Under the pieces are notes generated by a model. The model was not told the DNA's origin and ran no database searches. It was given only the letters and a program-made list of their open reading frames with translations. The translations under genes and the position numbers were made by a program. From Aquipseudomonas alcaligenes MRY13-0052 (GTDB lineage Bacteria > Pseudomonadota > Gammaproteobacteria > Pseudomonadales > Pseudomonadaceae), in assembly GCA_000474255.1 (NCBI GenBank), contig BATO01000026.1, positions 1-64,000 on the forward strand: a DNA stretch of 64,000 nt. Direction: 5' to 3'. The stretch's first letter is position 1; the number at the start of each line of letters is the position of its first letter. Shown in pieces: positions 27,810 through 46,670 of the stretch.

Positions 27810-28655
27810 TCAGCCTTTCAACGCAGCGGCGTGGTGCCGCAGGTGATCGTCGATGAAGCTGGCGATGAAGTAGTAGCTATGGTCGTAGCCCGGCTGCAGG
27901 CGCAGCGTCAGCGGATGATCGGCAGCCTTGGCGGCGGCCTGCAGCGCCTCGGGCTTGAGCTGGTTGACCAGGAAATCATCGCGGTCGCCCTGGTCCACCA
28001 GGATAGGCAGGCGCTCGCCCGCCTCGGCGATCAGGGCACAGGCATCCCATTCGCGCCAGCGCGAGCGGTCATCGCCGAGGTAGCGGGAAAACGCCTTCTC
28101 GCCCCAGGGGCACGCCATCGGGTTGACGATGGGCGCGAAGGCCGACAGCGACTGATAGCGCCCCGGGTTGCGCAGCGCGCAGACCAGCGCGCCATGGCCG
28201 CCCATGGAATGCCCACTGATGCCACGTTTATCCGAGACCGGGAAGTTGGCCTCGATCAGCGCCGGCAGCTCCTGCACCACGTAGTCATGCATCCGGTAGT
28301 TGCGCGCCCAGGGTTCCTGGGTGGCGTTGAGGTAGAAGCCGGCGCCCAGGCCGAAGTCCCAGGCACCGTCCGGGTCACCCGGCACATCGGCACCGCGCGG
28401 GCTGGTGTCCGGGGCGACGATGGTCAGCCCCAGCTCGGCGGCCAGGCGATGGGCACCGGCCTTCTGCATGAAGTTCTCGTCGCTGCAGGTCAGCCCCGAC
28501 AGCCAGTACAGCACCGGCAGCTTCGCGCCCTGCTCGGCCTGGGGCGGCAGGTAGACGGCGAAGACCATGTCGCAGTTGAGCGTGGTGGAACGGTGGCGAT
28601 AGCGCTTGTGCCAGCCACCGAAGCTCTTGTTGCTGGAAACGATTTCAAGGGTCAT
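27810..28655 (-). CDS. fghA: S-formylglutathione hydrolase
   Basis: A 281-residue esterase-D-type alpha/beta hydrolase that releases formate from S-formylglutathione, the second step of glutathione-dependent formaldehyde detoxification. Nucleophile serine in [13 protein letters not shown]-terminal [12 protein letters not shown] and [11 protein letters not shown] are family motifs. A GGAGGG site precedes the ATG. It follows adhC, which performs the first step. Confidence 0.96.
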   Translation of the reverse strand: MTLEIVSSNKSFGGWHKRYRHRSTTLNCDMVFAVYLPPQAEQGAKLPVLYWLSGLTCSDENFMQKAGAHRLAAELGLTIVAPDTSPRGADVPGDPDGAWDFGLGAGFYLNATQEPWARNYRMHDYVVQELPALIEANFPVSDKRGISGHSMGGHGALVCALRNPGRYQSLSAFAPIVNPMACPWGEKAFSRYLGDDRSRWREWDACALIAEAGERLPILVDQGDRDDFLVNQLKPEALQAAAKAADHPLTLRLQPGYDHSYYFIASFIDDHLRHHAAALKG

Positions 28656-28672
28656 TGGGCCCTCCGGGCAGC

Positions 28673-28734
28673 AGCAAGCTACAAGTCACAAGCGGCAAGA
28701 GAAGGCTTGCAGCTTGCAACTTGCGGCTTGCGCT
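28673..28734. repeat. Imperfect long inverted repeat of CTTGC/GCTTG units between adhC and fghA
   Basis: A left arm (28673-28699) and a right arm (28705-28734) are largely complementary and built from 7-nt units like GCTTGCA. In the adhC-fghA transcript it would form a long hairpin that could act as a stability or attenuation element. Confidence 0.6.
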
Positions 28735-28736
28735 TA

Positions 28737-29953
<1,217 letters not shown>

Positions 29954-30865
29954 ATGAGCCGCTGGGAAGGACTGGATGAATTCGTCGCCGTGGCCGAGAC
30001 CGGCCGCTTCACCGCTGCCGCCGAGCGCCTGGGACTGTCCTCGTCCCATGTCAGCCGCCAGGTGGCGCGGCTGGAAGAGCGCCTGCAGACCCGCCTGTTC
30101 TATCGCAGCACACGCAAGGTCGCGCTGACCGAAGCCGGACAGACCTTCCTGCAGCACTGCCAGCGCCTGGTGGATGCACGCGACGAAGCCTTGCGCGCGG
30201 TCAACGACCTCACCGGCGAGCCCAAGGGGCTGCTGCGCATGACCTGCGCCGTCGCCTACGGCGAGCGCTTCATCGTGCCCCTGGTGAATGAGTTCATGGC
30301 CCGGCACCCGCAGTTGCGGGTGGAGATCGAGCTGAGCAATCGCCCGCTGGACCTGGTCCACGAGGGCCTGGACCTGGCCATCCGCCTCGGTCGCCTGCAG
30401 GATTCGCGGCTGGTGGCCACGCGCCTGGCGCCCCGGGTCATGTACCTGTGTGCCGCGCCCTCCTACCTGGAACGCTACGGTCGCCCCCACAGCCTGTCGG
30501 AGCTCGGCCGGCACAATTGCCTGATCGGCAGCTCAGACCAGTGGAGCTTCCTCGCCGAAGGGCGGGAACAGACGGTACGGGTGCAAGGCAACTGGCGCTG
30601 CAACAGTGGCGAGGCGGTGCTGGATGCGGCGCTGCGAGGCTTCGGCCTGTGCCAGCTGCCGGACTATTACGTGCTGGAGCAACTGCAGAACGGCCGGCTG
30701 GTTTCACTGCTGGAGCAGCATCAGCCGCCGAACACGGCAGTCTGGGCGATTTATCCACAGCAGCGTCACCTGTCGCCCAAGGTGCGCCAATTGGTGGATC
30801 TGCTGAAGGAAGGCCTGGCGAGCCACCCGGCCTATCGCGATCAGTGCCGGCCGGCCCAGCGCTGA
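29954..30865 (+). CDS. gfnR: LysR-type regulator GfnR (formaldehyde detoxification)
   Basis: A 303-residue LysR protein with an N-terminal winged helix (FVAVAETGRFTAAAERLGLSSSHVSRQVARLEE) and an effector-binding domain. Its location divergent to adhC-fghA matches PA3630 GfnR. An AAAGGG site precedes the ATG at 29954. Its last 25 bp overlap the 3' end of the convergent ispD. Confidence 0.9.
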   Translation: MSRWEGLDEFVAVAETGRFTAAAERLGLSSSHVSRQVARLEERLQTRLFYRSTRKVALTEAGQTFLQHCQRLVDARDEALRAVNDLTGEPKGLLRMTCAVAYGERFIVPLVNEFMARHPQLRVEIELSNRPLDLVHEGLDLAIRLGRLQDSRLVATRLAPRVMYLCAAPSYLERYGRPHSLSELGRHNCLIGSSDQWSFLAEGREQTVRVQGNWRCNSGEAVLDAALRGFGLCQLPDYYVLEQLQNGRLVSLLEQHQPPNTAVWAIYPQQRHLSPKVRQLVDLLKEGLASHPAYRDQCRPAQR

Positions 30866-31551
30866 CGCAGCCAGTCGAGGTCTTCCGGGCGGGTGACCTT
30901 GAGGTTGTCCGCACGCCCTTCGATCAGGCGCGGCGACTGCCCCGACCATTCGATGGCCGAGGCCTCGTCGGTCACGGCGACGCCTGAGACCAGGGCATCG
31001 GCCAGGGAGCGATGCAGGCTGCCAAAGCGGAACATCTGCGGCGTATAGGCCTGCCAGATGACGCTGCGGTCGACGGTCTCGGCCACACGACCATCAGGCC
31101 CGGCACGCTTCAGGGTGTCGCGCGCCGGCACCGCCAGCAGGCCGCCGATAGCGTCATCGGCCAATTCGGCCAGCAGCAGGTCGAGATCACCGCGCGACAG
31201 GTTGGGCCGGGCAGCGTCGTGCACCAGCACCCAGTCATTCGGGCGTGCGCCCAATTCGTCCAGGCGCAGCAGCGCCTTGAGCACGGTATCGGCACGTTCC
31301 TTGCCGCCATCCACCCGCTCGATGCGCGAATCGCTGGCGCAATCCAGTTCGGGCCAGTACGGGTCATCGACGGACAGGCCGACCACCACGCGCTTGAGGT
31401 TCGGATGGTCGAGGAAGCAGGCGAGGCTGTGTTCGAGGATGGTCCGCCCGGCCAGTTCTAGGTACTGCTTGGGGCGGTCGGCACGCATCCGGGCGCCGAC
31501 GCCGGCGGCCGGGATCACGGCCCAGAAGGCGGGGAGTTCGGGGGTATTCAT
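30841..31551 (-). CDS. ispD: 2-C-methyl-D-erythritol 4-phosphate cytidylyltransferase IspD
   Basis: A 236-residue MEP-pathway enzyme. The nucleotide-binding AVIPAAGVGARMRADRPKQY opens the protein; VLVHDAARPNLS, PARDTLKR and TPQMFRF follow. It begins in a 4-bp ATGA overlap with the ftsB stop codon and converges on gfnR. Confidence 0.96.
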   Translation of the reverse strand: MNTPELPAFWAVIPAAGVGARMRADRPKQYLELAGRTILEHSLACFLDHPNLKRVVVGLSVDDPYWPELDCASDSRIERVDGGKERADTVLKALLRLDELGARPNDWVLVHDAARPNLSRGDLDLLLAELADDAIGGLLAVPARDTLKRAGPDGRVAETVDRSVIWQAYTPQMFRFGSLHRSLADALVSGVAVTDEASAIEWSGQSPRLIEGRADNLKVTRPEDLDWLRQRWAGRH

Positions 31552-31829
31552 TCGGCCAGTTGGTAGAGGGTCTCGCCCTCTTTGACCATGCCCAGTTCGT
31601 GACGCGCGCGCTCTTCCACGGTCTCCATGCCCTTCTTGAGCTCGGAAACTTCGGCCTCGAGGATGCGGTTACGTTCCAGCAGGCGTTCGTTCTCGCCCTT
31701 CTGGTCGGCGATCTGCCGCTCGAGGTCCGTCACCTGCGCCAGGCTGCCGTCGCCCACCCACAGGCGATACTGCAACCCGGACAAGGCCAGGATCAGTACG
31801 ACGAACAACCAGTAAGGGGATTTGGCCAT
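31548..31829 (-). CDS. ftsB: Cell division protein FtsB
   Basis: A small bitopic divisome protein: a transmembrane segment (WLFVVLILALSGLQYRLWV) near the N-terminus and a periplasmic coiled coil (LERQIADQKGENERLLERNRILEAEVSELKKG). It joins FtsL and FtsQ. From MAKSPYW at 31829 it has 93 residues. An in-frame ATG at 31847 would begin 3 nt after the eno terminator, so I prefer 31829; neither start has a good Shine-Dalgarno. Confidence 0.9.
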   Translation of the reverse strand: MAKSPYWLFVVLILALSGLQYRLWVGDGSLAQVTDLERQIADQKGENERLLERNRILEAEVSELKKGMETVEERARHELGMVKEGETLYQLAE

Positions 31830-31850
31830 CGAAAAAGAGGTTTCCATACG

Positions 31851-31876
31851 AAAAGGGCAGCTTTCGCTGCCCTTTT
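31851..31876. terminator. Terminator between eno and ftsB
   Basis: A 10-bp stem AAAGGGCAGC / GCTGCCCTTT with a TTTC loop and T-runs on both strands, 14 bp past the eno stop codon. Confidence 0.9.
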
Positions 31877-31889
31877 TATCATCCCCGGC

Positions 31890-33249
<1,360 letters not shown>

Positions 33250-33270
33250 CTTGGGCAGATCCGGCCCTTG

Positions 33271-33290
33271 ATCTGACCGATCGGTCAGAT
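33271..33290. promoter_or_regulatory. Perfect 20-bp palindrome upstream of eno, possible TetR-type operator
   Basis: ATCTGACCGATCGGTCAGAT is a perfect dyad in the kdsA-eno gap, about 90-110 bp before the eno start and just upstream of the candidate promoter. It lacks a T-run, so it is not an intrinsic terminator. Its GACCGATCGGTC core is the kind of dyad bound by TetR-family proteins. No such regulator is in the window. Confidence 0.55.
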
Positions 33291-33326
33291 AACGCGCGCC
33301 CGGCACTTTACCGGAGATTTGCCCGT

Positions 33327-35972
<2,646 letters not shown>

Positions 35973-37313
35973 TCAGCTCAAACCTTGGTCATTCGTCGGC
36001 GGTGTCCAGCGCAGTCGCCAGCGCGCATCCGCAGGCCCGGCGAGGCCCGGGAGATTGGCCACGGCAAGCAGTTCACCCCTGCGGTAGAGCAGTGGCAGGC
36101 GCCCACGGACGAACGCCGGCAGGCCGCTCTCGTTGAGGAGGCGCTTGAGGTCGCGACGCCCACGCCCCGCGACATCGAGCACTTCGCCGCCCTGGCGGTA
36201 GCGCACCTCGAGCGCACCTTGCGGGGGCTCGCCGACAAGCTGCAACTGGCCGTTGCCGGGCAACTCCAGCACCTTGCCGGGCTCAGGCCATTGCCCGCCC
36301 GCCAACAGCCCCTGCTGCCAACTGCCGGGCAACCACCACAGCCGTCCGTCGGCGCGCCGCAGTTCTCCGCCCTCGAGTTTCCAGACCGGGCTGGCACTGG
36401 AGCCGGCATCACGCAAGTCATCCCAGCCCGCCCAGTGCCCGCTGTCCGGCATCGCGGTGAACGCGTTGAGCCAGTGGCGCAGGGCATTGCGCTGCCGGGC
36501 CGGAGACAAGCCGATCAACGGCGCCAGCTCCAGGGACGGCAGCAGCAGCCAGGGGAAAGCGCTGTCGGTACGTGCCGCCTGCAAATCCAGTTGCGCCAGT
36601 TCGCCGAGCAGCGCTTCGCCTTCGGCCAGATGCTCGGCACTGCGGGCGATACTCGACGACGCCTGCGGCCAGCGCTCGGCAAGTGCCGGCATGATCCGTT
36701 GACGCAAGTAGTTGCGGGAGAATTCGGTGTCATCGTTGGACGGGTCCTCGACCCACTCCAGCCCCAGCTCACGCGCACAGGCTTCGAGTTCCGCGCGAGG
36801 CACCTGCAGCAGCGGCCGAAGCAGAACACCATCCCCCAGCACGCGACTGCCCGGCATACCCGCCAGGCCACGTACCCCTGCGCCACGCAGCAGGCGGAAC
36901 AGCAGGGTTTCCGCCTGGTCGTCACGGTGCTGGGCACTCATCAGCACCTCCCCTGCCCCGAGCCGAGCGATGAAGGCGGCATAACGGGCATCGCGCGCAG
37001 CACGCTCCAGGCTGTTGCCCGGCGCCACCCGCACCCGCGCCACATCCAGCGGCACACCCAGCCCGTCGCATATGCGCTGGCAATGGGCAGGCCAGGCCTC
37101 TGCAGCGGGCTGCAGGCCGTGGTGAACATGGATGGCGGAGAGAGGTGGCAGGCGCTCGCGTTCGGCGAGGCGCACCAGGAGGTGCAGCAGGACGGTGGAA
37201 TCCAGCCCTCCGGAGAAGGCCACCCGCCAGGCCGGTGCGTCACGCCAGGGGGCGACGGCAACCAACAGGAGGGATTCGAGCTTCAGGACGAGCGAGTGGC
37301 CGCTTGCGGTCAC
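35973..37313 (-). CDS. tilS: tRNA(Ile)-lysidine synthase TilS
   Basis: Modifies C34 of the AUA-reading tRNA-Ile to lysidine and is essential. PP-loop ATPase motif AFSGGLDSTVLL, then HVHHGLQ, AQHRDDQAETLLFRLLRGAG, and C-terminal substrate-binding domains. I chose the GTG at 37313, which has GGGGA 7 nt upstream (446 residues). The ATG at 37346 overlaps the accA stop by 14 bp and has a weaker site. Confidence 0.93.
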   Translation of the reverse strand: MTASGHSLVLKLESLLLVAVAPWRDAPAWRVAFSGGLDSTVLLHLLVRLAERERLPPLSAIHVHHGLQPAAEAWPAHCQRICDGLGVPLDVARVRVAPGNSLERAARDARYAAFIARLGAGEVLMSAQHRDDQAETLLFRLLRGAGVRGLAGMPGSRVLGDGVLLRPLLQVPRAELEACARELGLEWVEDPSNDDTEFSRNYLRQRIMPALAERWPQASSSIARSAEHLAEGEALLGELAQLDLQAARTDSAFPWLLLPSLELAPLIGLSPARQRNALRHWLNAFTAMPDSGHWAGWDDLRDAGSSASPVWKLEGGELRRADGRLWWLPGSWQQGLLAGGQWPEPGKVLELPGNGQLQLVGEPPQGALEVRYRQGGEVLDVAGRGRRDLKRLLNESGLPAFVRGRLPLLYRRGELLAVANLPGLAGPADARWRLRWTPPTNDQGLS

Positions 37314-37332
37314 GCGCTCGTCCCCATGGCCG

Positions 37333-38283
<951 letters not shown>

Positions 38284-38363
38284 AGGCTTCCGTCGTGCGC
38301 GTGGGGCCAGGCGGCTGGTTCCATTTGGCGCCCTACCTTAAAGGAAGGGCGCGTGTGGGTCGA

Positions 38364-38390
38364 GAAAACGAGGGGCGACCGGGCGCCCCT
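38364..38390 (-). terminator. Possible terminator after dnaE
   Basis: A 7-bp stem AGGGGCG / CGCCCCT with minus-strand CGTTTTC downstream, 6 bp past the dnaE stop codon. Confidence 0.65.
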
Positions 38391-38395
38391 TCGCT

Positions 38396-41920
<3,525 letters not shown>

Positions 41921-42061
41921 GGCGGTCCTATTCAAAACGCAAAAACGGCAAGGCCGGGATTGTACAGCGGAAGCGGCAGCAGGCTTCAAGTCGGAAACGG
42001 CCGCTTGCCGGAACGCGCTCCGGCAGGCCGATCAAATGAGGATCAGGCGGGCTGACGAGCG

Positions 42062-42664
42062 TCAGTCGGCGCCTTCGATCACCGCCCGTACCGGCGCGAA
42101 GGAGCGCCGGTGAATGGGCGTAGCGCCCAGGCGGCGCAAGGCTTCCAGATGCACGGGAGTGGGGTAACCCTTGTGCCCGCCCATGCCGTAGCCGGGGTAC
42201 AGCGCGTCCAGTTCCTGCATCTCGCGGTCACGGCTGACCTTGGCCAGGATCGAGGCAGCGGCGATGGCCGGCACCTTGGCGTCGCCCTGGATCACCGGTG
42301 CGCTGGGCACGGCGAGCTTCGGGCAGCGGTTGCCGTCGATGAGCGCCAGTTTCGGGGTGATGCTCAGCCCTTCGACCGCACGCTGCATAGCCAGCATGGT
42401 GGCGTGGAGGATATTCAGGCGATCGATCTCCTCCACCTCGGCGCGGGCAATGCACCAGGCCAGGGCCTTCTCGCGGATCTCGTCGAACAACGCCTCACGG
42501 CGTGCCTCGGTGAGCTTCTTCGAATCATTGAGGCCAAGAATGGGGCGCGCGGGATCGAGGATCACCGCAGCGGTGACCACGGGGCCGCAAAGCGGGCCAC
42601 GGCCCACCTCGTCGACGCCGGCAACCAGTTCTTCCACCAGGGCGAAATCCAGTCCGAGTTGCAT
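42062..42664 (-). CDS. rnhB: Ribonuclease HII
   Basis: A 200-residue enzyme that removes ribonucleotides from DNA hybrids. Catalytic residues in [17 protein letters not shown] (D and E) and the later LIDGN and [20 protein letters not shown] segments are intact. A GGGAG site lies at the end of lpxB and the start overlaps the lpxB stop by 1 nt (TGATG). dnaE follows 141 bp downstream. Confidence 0.97.
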   Translation of the reverse strand: MQLGLDFALVEELVAGVDEVGRGPLCGPVVTAAVILDPARPILGLNDSKKLTEARREALFDEIREKALAWCIARAEVEEIDRLNILHATMLAMQRAVEGLSITPKLALIDGNRCPKLAVPSAPVIQGDAKVPAIAAASILAKVSRDREMQELDALYPGYGMGGHKGYPTPVHLEALRRLGATPIHRRSFAPVRAVIEGAD

Positions 42665-43797
42665 CAGCGGCTCCCTATCAGCTCGAGTACTGCACCGGCC
42701 GCTTCCTTGGAAGCGTCGAGGCGCAGAGTACGATGGATCACGTCGAAGCCTTCGGTCTGCACATCACCGCCATCGAGCAGCGGCACCAGCGTCTGCGCCA
42801 GCGCCTCCGCCGTGGCCGCGTCCTGCAGCAACTCGGGAACCAGCAGGCGCTGGGCCAGCAGGTTGGGCAGCGAAACATAGGGGCTTTTCACCAATCGCTT
42901 GAGGATGCGATAGGTCATGGGGGCAACCTTGTAGGCCACCACCATCGGGCGCTTGTACAGCAAGGCTTCCAGGGTCGCAGTGCCCGATGCGATCAACACC
43001 GCGTCGCAGGCCGCCAGGGCCTGGTGCGAGCGGCCATCGAGCAGCGTCAGCGGCAGGTTCCGGCCCGCCAGCATCTGCTCCAGCTGCTGGCGTCGAGCGG
43101 GGCTGGCGCACGGCAGTACGAAGTGCAGGCCCGAACGCATGGAACGCATGCGCTCGGCAGCATCGAGGAACAGGCTGCCGAGCTTGCCCACCTCGCCGCC
43201 CCGGCTGCCGGGCATCAGCGCAACCAGCGACACATCCTCCGGGACGTCGATGGCCGCGCGGGCGGCGGCACGGTCGGCCTGCAACGGAATGGTGTCGGCG
43301 AGCGGGTGCCCGACGAAACGCACGGGCACCTGATGGGCCTCGTAGAACTGCGCCTCGAAGGGGAACAGGGTGAGCATCAGGTCGCAGCCTTCACGAATCT
43401 TCAGCACGCGCTTCTGCCGCCAGGCCCACACGGAGGGGCTGACGTAATGCACGGTGCGAATGCCGGCGCGACGCAACTTGAGCTCGACGCCCAGGTTGAA
43501 GTCGGGGGCGTCAATACCGATGAAAACGTCCGGGCGTGCGTCGATCAGGGTGGCGATCAGCCGCTTGCGACGGCGCAGCAGCTCAGGCAGGCGGCCGAGT
43601 ACCTCGACCAGCCCCATCACCGCAAGACGCTCCATGGGGAAATAGGAAACCAGCCCTTCGGCCTCCATCAACGGTCCACCGACGCCAATGAATTCGGCAT
43701 CGGGGTGACGGGCCTTGAGGGCTTGCATGAGGCCGGAGCCGAGAATGTCGCCGGACGCCTCGCCGGCGACCAGCGCGATGCGCAATGGACGGGTCAT
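42664..43797 (-). CDS. lpxB: Lipid-A-disaccharide synthase LpxB
   Basis: A 377-residue GT-B glycosyltransferase that joins UDP-diacylglucosamine and lipid X. Motifs: [20 protein letters not shown] at the start, [32 protein letters not shown] and the C-terminal [21 protein letters not shown]. It starts 4 bp after the lpxA stop codon within the lpxD-fabZ-lpxA-lpxB-rnhB cluster. Confidence 0.97.
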   Translation of the reverse strand: MTRPLRIALVAGEASGDILGSGLMQALKARHPDAEFIGVGGPLMEAEGLVSYFPMERLAVMGLVEVLGRLPELLRRRKRLIATLIDARPDVFIGIDAPDFNLGVELKLRRAGIRTVHYVSPSVWAWRQKRVLKIREGCDLMLTLFPFEAQFYEAHQVPVRFVGHPLADTIPLQADRAAARAAIDVPEDVSLVALMPGSRGGEVGKLGSLFLDAAERMRSMRSGLHFVLPCASPARRQQLEQMLAGRNLPLTLLDGRSHQALAACDAVLIASGTATLEALLYKRPMVVAYKVAPMTYRILKRLVKSPYVSLPNLLAQRLLVPELLQDAATAEALAQTLVPLLDGGDVQTEGFDVIHRTLRLDASKEAAGAVLELIGSR

Positions 43798-43801
43798 GGG
43801 C

Positions 43802-44578
43802 TCAGCGGGTGATGCCGCGGGTCGAGGACTGGATCGAGTCGCGGAACACCGCAACCTCGGGGAACTGTTCGGAGGATTCGGCCAGCTCGGCGAGCGCCTG
43901 CTCGACGGTCAGCCCCTGGCGGTAGACCACCTTGTAGGCACGGCGCAGGGCCTGGATCGCCTCGGCGGAGAAACCACGACGGCGCATGCCCTCGAAGTTC
44001 ATGCTGCGCGCCTCGGCGGGGTTGCCGAACACGGTGACATAGGCCGGAACATCTTTGCCGATGGCGGTGCCCATGCCGGAGAAGCTGTGGGCGCCGATGC
44101 GGCAGAACTGGTGGACCAGGGTGAAGCCGGAGAGGATCGCCCAGTCATCCACATGGACATGGCCCGCCAGCGCGGTGTTGTTGACCAGGATGCAATGATT
44201 GGCGATCACGCTGTCGTGGCCGATGTGCACATAGGCCATCAGAAGGTTGTGGTCGCCAATGGTGGTTTCGGATCGGTCCTGCACGGTACCCCGGTGGATG
44301 GTGACGCCTTCGCGGATCACATTGTGATCGCCGATCACCAGCCGGGTGGGCTCGCCCTTGTATTTCAGGTCGGGCGTGTCCTCGCCTACCGAAGAAAACT
44401 GGTAGATGCGATTGTGCTTGCCGATGCGGGTCGGGCCCTTGATCACTACATGGGGGCCGACCACGCTACCCTCGCCGATTTCCACATCGGGTCCAATGAT
44501 CGACCAGGGGCCGACCTGGACGTCATCCGCCAGCCGAGCTGACGGATCGATGATGGCGCGAGGGTCGATCAAACTCAT
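43802..44578 (-). CDS. lpxA: UDP-N-acetylglucosamine acyltransferase LpxA
   Basis: A 258-residue left-handed beta-helix acyltransferase, the first step of lipid A synthesis. Hexapeptide repeats run through residues 5-185, with the catalytic-histidine region in [17 protein letters not shown]. The ATG overlaps the fabZ stop by 4 bp (ATGA). The longer frame from 44644 lies inside fabZ and is rejected. Confidence 0.97.
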   Translation of the reverse strand: MSLIDPRAIIDPSARLADDVQVGPWSIIGPDVEIGEGSVVGPHVVIKGPTRIGKHNRIYQFSSVGEDTPDLKYKGEPTRLVIGDHNVIREGVTIHRGTVQDRSETTIGDHNLLMAYVHIGHDSVIANHCILVNNTALAGHVHVDDWAILSGFTLVHQFCRIGAHSFSGMGTAIGKDVPAYVTVFGNPAEARSMNFEGMRRRGFSAEAIQALRRAYKVVYRQGLTVEQALAELAESSEQFPEVAVFRDSIQSSTRGITR

Positions 44579-45015
44579 AATTTGCGTTCCGCACAAATGA
44601 TTTCGGCCGAGCAGACTTCCTTGCCATCGACACTGGCCTGGCACTCGAACTTCCAGATGCTGCGCTTGACGCTGCGGAAGCTGGCTTCGAGGATCAGTTG
44701 GTCACCCGGCAGCACCGGCTGGCGGAAGCGCAGCTTGTCGGAGCCGACGAAGTAATACAGGGTGCCGTCGGCCGGCTTCACGTCGAGCATCTTGAAACCG
44801 AGAATGCCGGCAGCCTGGGCCATCGCTTCGATGATCAGCACGCCCGGCATGATCGGGTGTTCGGGGAAGTGGCCGTTGAAGAATGGCTCGTTGATGCTGA
44901 CATTCTTGTAGGCGCGAATGCGCTTGCCTTCGATATCCAGATCCACGACCCGATCCACCAGAAGGAAAGGGTAGCGGTGCGGCAGGTATTCGCGAATCTC
45001 GTTGATGTCCATCAT
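44575..45015 (-). CDS. fabZ: 3-hydroxyacyl-[ACP] dehydratase FabZ
   Basis: A 146-residue hot-dog-fold dehydratase of fatty-acid elongation. The active-site histidine is in [13 protein letters not shown] and the glutamate is in [15 protein letters not shown]. Coupled by a 4-bp overlap to lpxA, with which it competes for hydroxyacyl-ACP. lpxD lies 48 bp upstream. Confidence 0.98.
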   Translation of the reverse strand: MMDINEIREYLPHRYPFLLVDRVVDLDIEGKRIRAYKNVSINEPFFNGHFPEHPIMPGVLIIEAMAQAAGILGFKMLDVKPADGTLYYFVGSDKLRFRQPVLPGDQLILEASFRSVKRSIWKFECQASVDGKEVCSAEIICAERKL

Positions 45016-45063
45016 TTTCCTGGAGCCTTAAAAGGGGATTGGGGATGCGCGGCGCTGCGCGGG

Positions 45064-46122
45064 TCACGCATCAGATGAAGCATCCCCGCCCGGGGTCACT
45101 GACGCCAGGCGCTTTTCCAGCTGTTGCAGACGACGCGCCATGTCATCCAACTGGCGAATCCTGGCTGCGCTCTTCTTCCAATCCGCCGCAGGTTGCATAG
45201 CGGTACCGGAGGAATAGGCACCAGGCTCGGTAATTGAACGGGTGACCATGGTCATGCCGGTGACGAACACGCCATCGCAGACCTCGATATGCCCGACCAT
45301 GCCGACGCCGCCTGCAATCATGCAGTTGCGGCCGATCTTGGTACTGCCCGAAATGCCCACGCAACCGGCCATAGCGGTGTTGTCACCGATCTGGACGTTG
45401 TGGGCGATCATGATCTGGTTGTCCAGTTTCACACCGTTGCCGATCAGGGTGTCGGCCAGGGCGCCACGGTCGATGGTGGTATTGGCACCCACCTCGACAT
45501 CGTCGCCCAGGGTGACGCCGCCGATCTGCGCGATCTTCTGCCAGACGCCCTTCTCGTTGGCGAAGCCGAAGCCCTCGCCACCGATCACCGCGCCCGACTG
45601 GATGACCACACGCTTACCGATGCGGACATCGTGGTAAAGCGTGACTCGCGGCGCCAGCCAGCCACCCTCGCCCACCACGCTGCGGGCACCGATGACGCTG
45701 TAGGCGCCAACGGTGACGCCCGCGCCGATCTGCGCACCGGACTCGATCACCGCGCCAGGCCCGATGCTCGCCGACGGATCGACGATGGCATCGGCCGCGA
45801 CTACCGCACTCGGATGGATACCGGCAGGGGAGACGGGTTTGGGATCGAACAGGTGGGAGAGCCGGGCGTAGGCCAGGTAGGGGTTGGGCACCAGAAGCGC
45901 GTCACCGGTGAAGCCTTCGGCATCGGCCGGGGTCAGCAGCACGGCGGCAGCGCGGGTATCGACGAGAAACTTGCGGTACTGCGGATTGGCCAGGAAGGTC
46001 AGCTGATCGGGGCCAGCGTCCTGCAGGGTGGCCAATCCGGAGACAACCCTTGCCTCGTCGCCACGCAAGGTGGCGTCGAGACGCTCGGCCAACTGGCCGA
46101 GGGTAAAGGTCGGGGCGGTCAT
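45064..46122 (-). CDS. lpxD: UDP-3-O-(3-hydroxyacyl)glucosamine N-acyltransferase LpxD
   Basis: A 352-residue enzyme of lipid A synthesis: an N-terminal uridine-binding domain (residues 1-100), then left-handed beta-helix hexapeptide repeats with the catalytic histidine in [18 protein letters not shown], then a C-terminal helix. It starts 1 bp after the skp stop codon. Confidence 0.97.
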   Translation of the reverse strand: MTAPTFTLGQLAERLDATLRGDEARVVSGLATLQDAGPDQLTFLANPQYRKFLVDTRAAAVLLTPADAEGFTGDALLVPNPYLAYARLSHLFDPKPVSPAGIHPSAVVAADAIVDPSASIGPGAVIESGAQIGAGVTVGAYSVIGARSVVGEGGWLAPRVTLYHDVRIGKRVVIQSGAVIGGEGFGFANEKGVWQKIAQIGGVTLGDDVEVGANTTIDRGALADTLIGNGVKLDNQIMIAHNVQIGDNTAMAGCVGISGSTKIGRNCMIAGGVGMVGHIEVCDGVFVTGMTMVTRSITEPGAYSSGTAMQPAADWKKSAARIRQLDDMARRLQQLEKRLASVTPGGDASSDA

Positions 46123-46123
46123 A

Positions 46124-46627
46124 TCAGCGCAGTTGGTTCATGCGCTCGATGACCTGGCGGGTGATGTCGTACTGAGGTTTGACATCGATCACCGCACCAC
46201 GCTCCAGCACCAGGTCGTAGCTGCCCTTCTTCAGGACTTCTTCGACGGCCTGGTCCAGCTTCGGCTTGAGCTGCTTGAGCATTTCGCGATCAGCCACGGC
46301 CTTGGCTTCGTTCAGTTCCTTGGACTGGAACTGGAAGTCACGGGCTTTCTGCTTGAACTCGAGCTCCAGGCGCTCACGCTCGGCCTGCTGCATCTTCTCG
46401 CCGTCCTTGACCAGGCGATCCTGGATGCGCTTGGCGTCGCTTTCCAGGGTCTTCAGCTTGGTCAGCTGCGGGCCGAACTTCTTCTCGGCATCAACGGCGT
46501 ACTTCTTCGCCGAATCCGATTCGAGGAGCGCCATCTGATAGTTCAGTACCGCAACCTTCATCTCGGCAAAAGCCGGAGAGGCCATCAGGGCCGCGGCAAC
46601 CAGAACGATTTGAGTCAACTTACGCAC
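46124..46627 (-). CDS. skp: Periplasmic chaperone Skp/OmpH
   Basis: A 167-residue periplasmic holdase for unfolded outer-membrane proteins. The signal peptide ends at SPAFA-EM; the mature protein is mostly a long charged coiled coil typical of the Skp tentacles. Translation most likely begins at the GTG at 46627, which has AGGAG at 6 nt; an in-frame start at 46645 is less likely. Sits between bamA and lpxD. Confidence 0.94.
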   Translation of the reverse strand: MRKLTQIVLVAAALMASPAFAEMKVAVLNYQMALLESDSAKKYAVDAEKKFGPQLTKLKTLESDAKRIQDRLVKDGEKMQQAERERLELEFKQKARDFQFQSKELNEAKAVADREMLKQLKPKLDQAVEEVLKKGSYDLVLERGAVIDVKPQYDITRQVIERMNQLR

Positions 46628-46670
46628 GATGCACTCCTGCAACAAACACTGTTGTCTTCTTGATCAGCAA

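Noticed and set aside
42007-42024. GCCGGA/TCCGGC hairpin between rnhB and dnaE as a terminator
   Set aside because: No T-run on the minus strand follows; it may be chance in GC-rich DNA.
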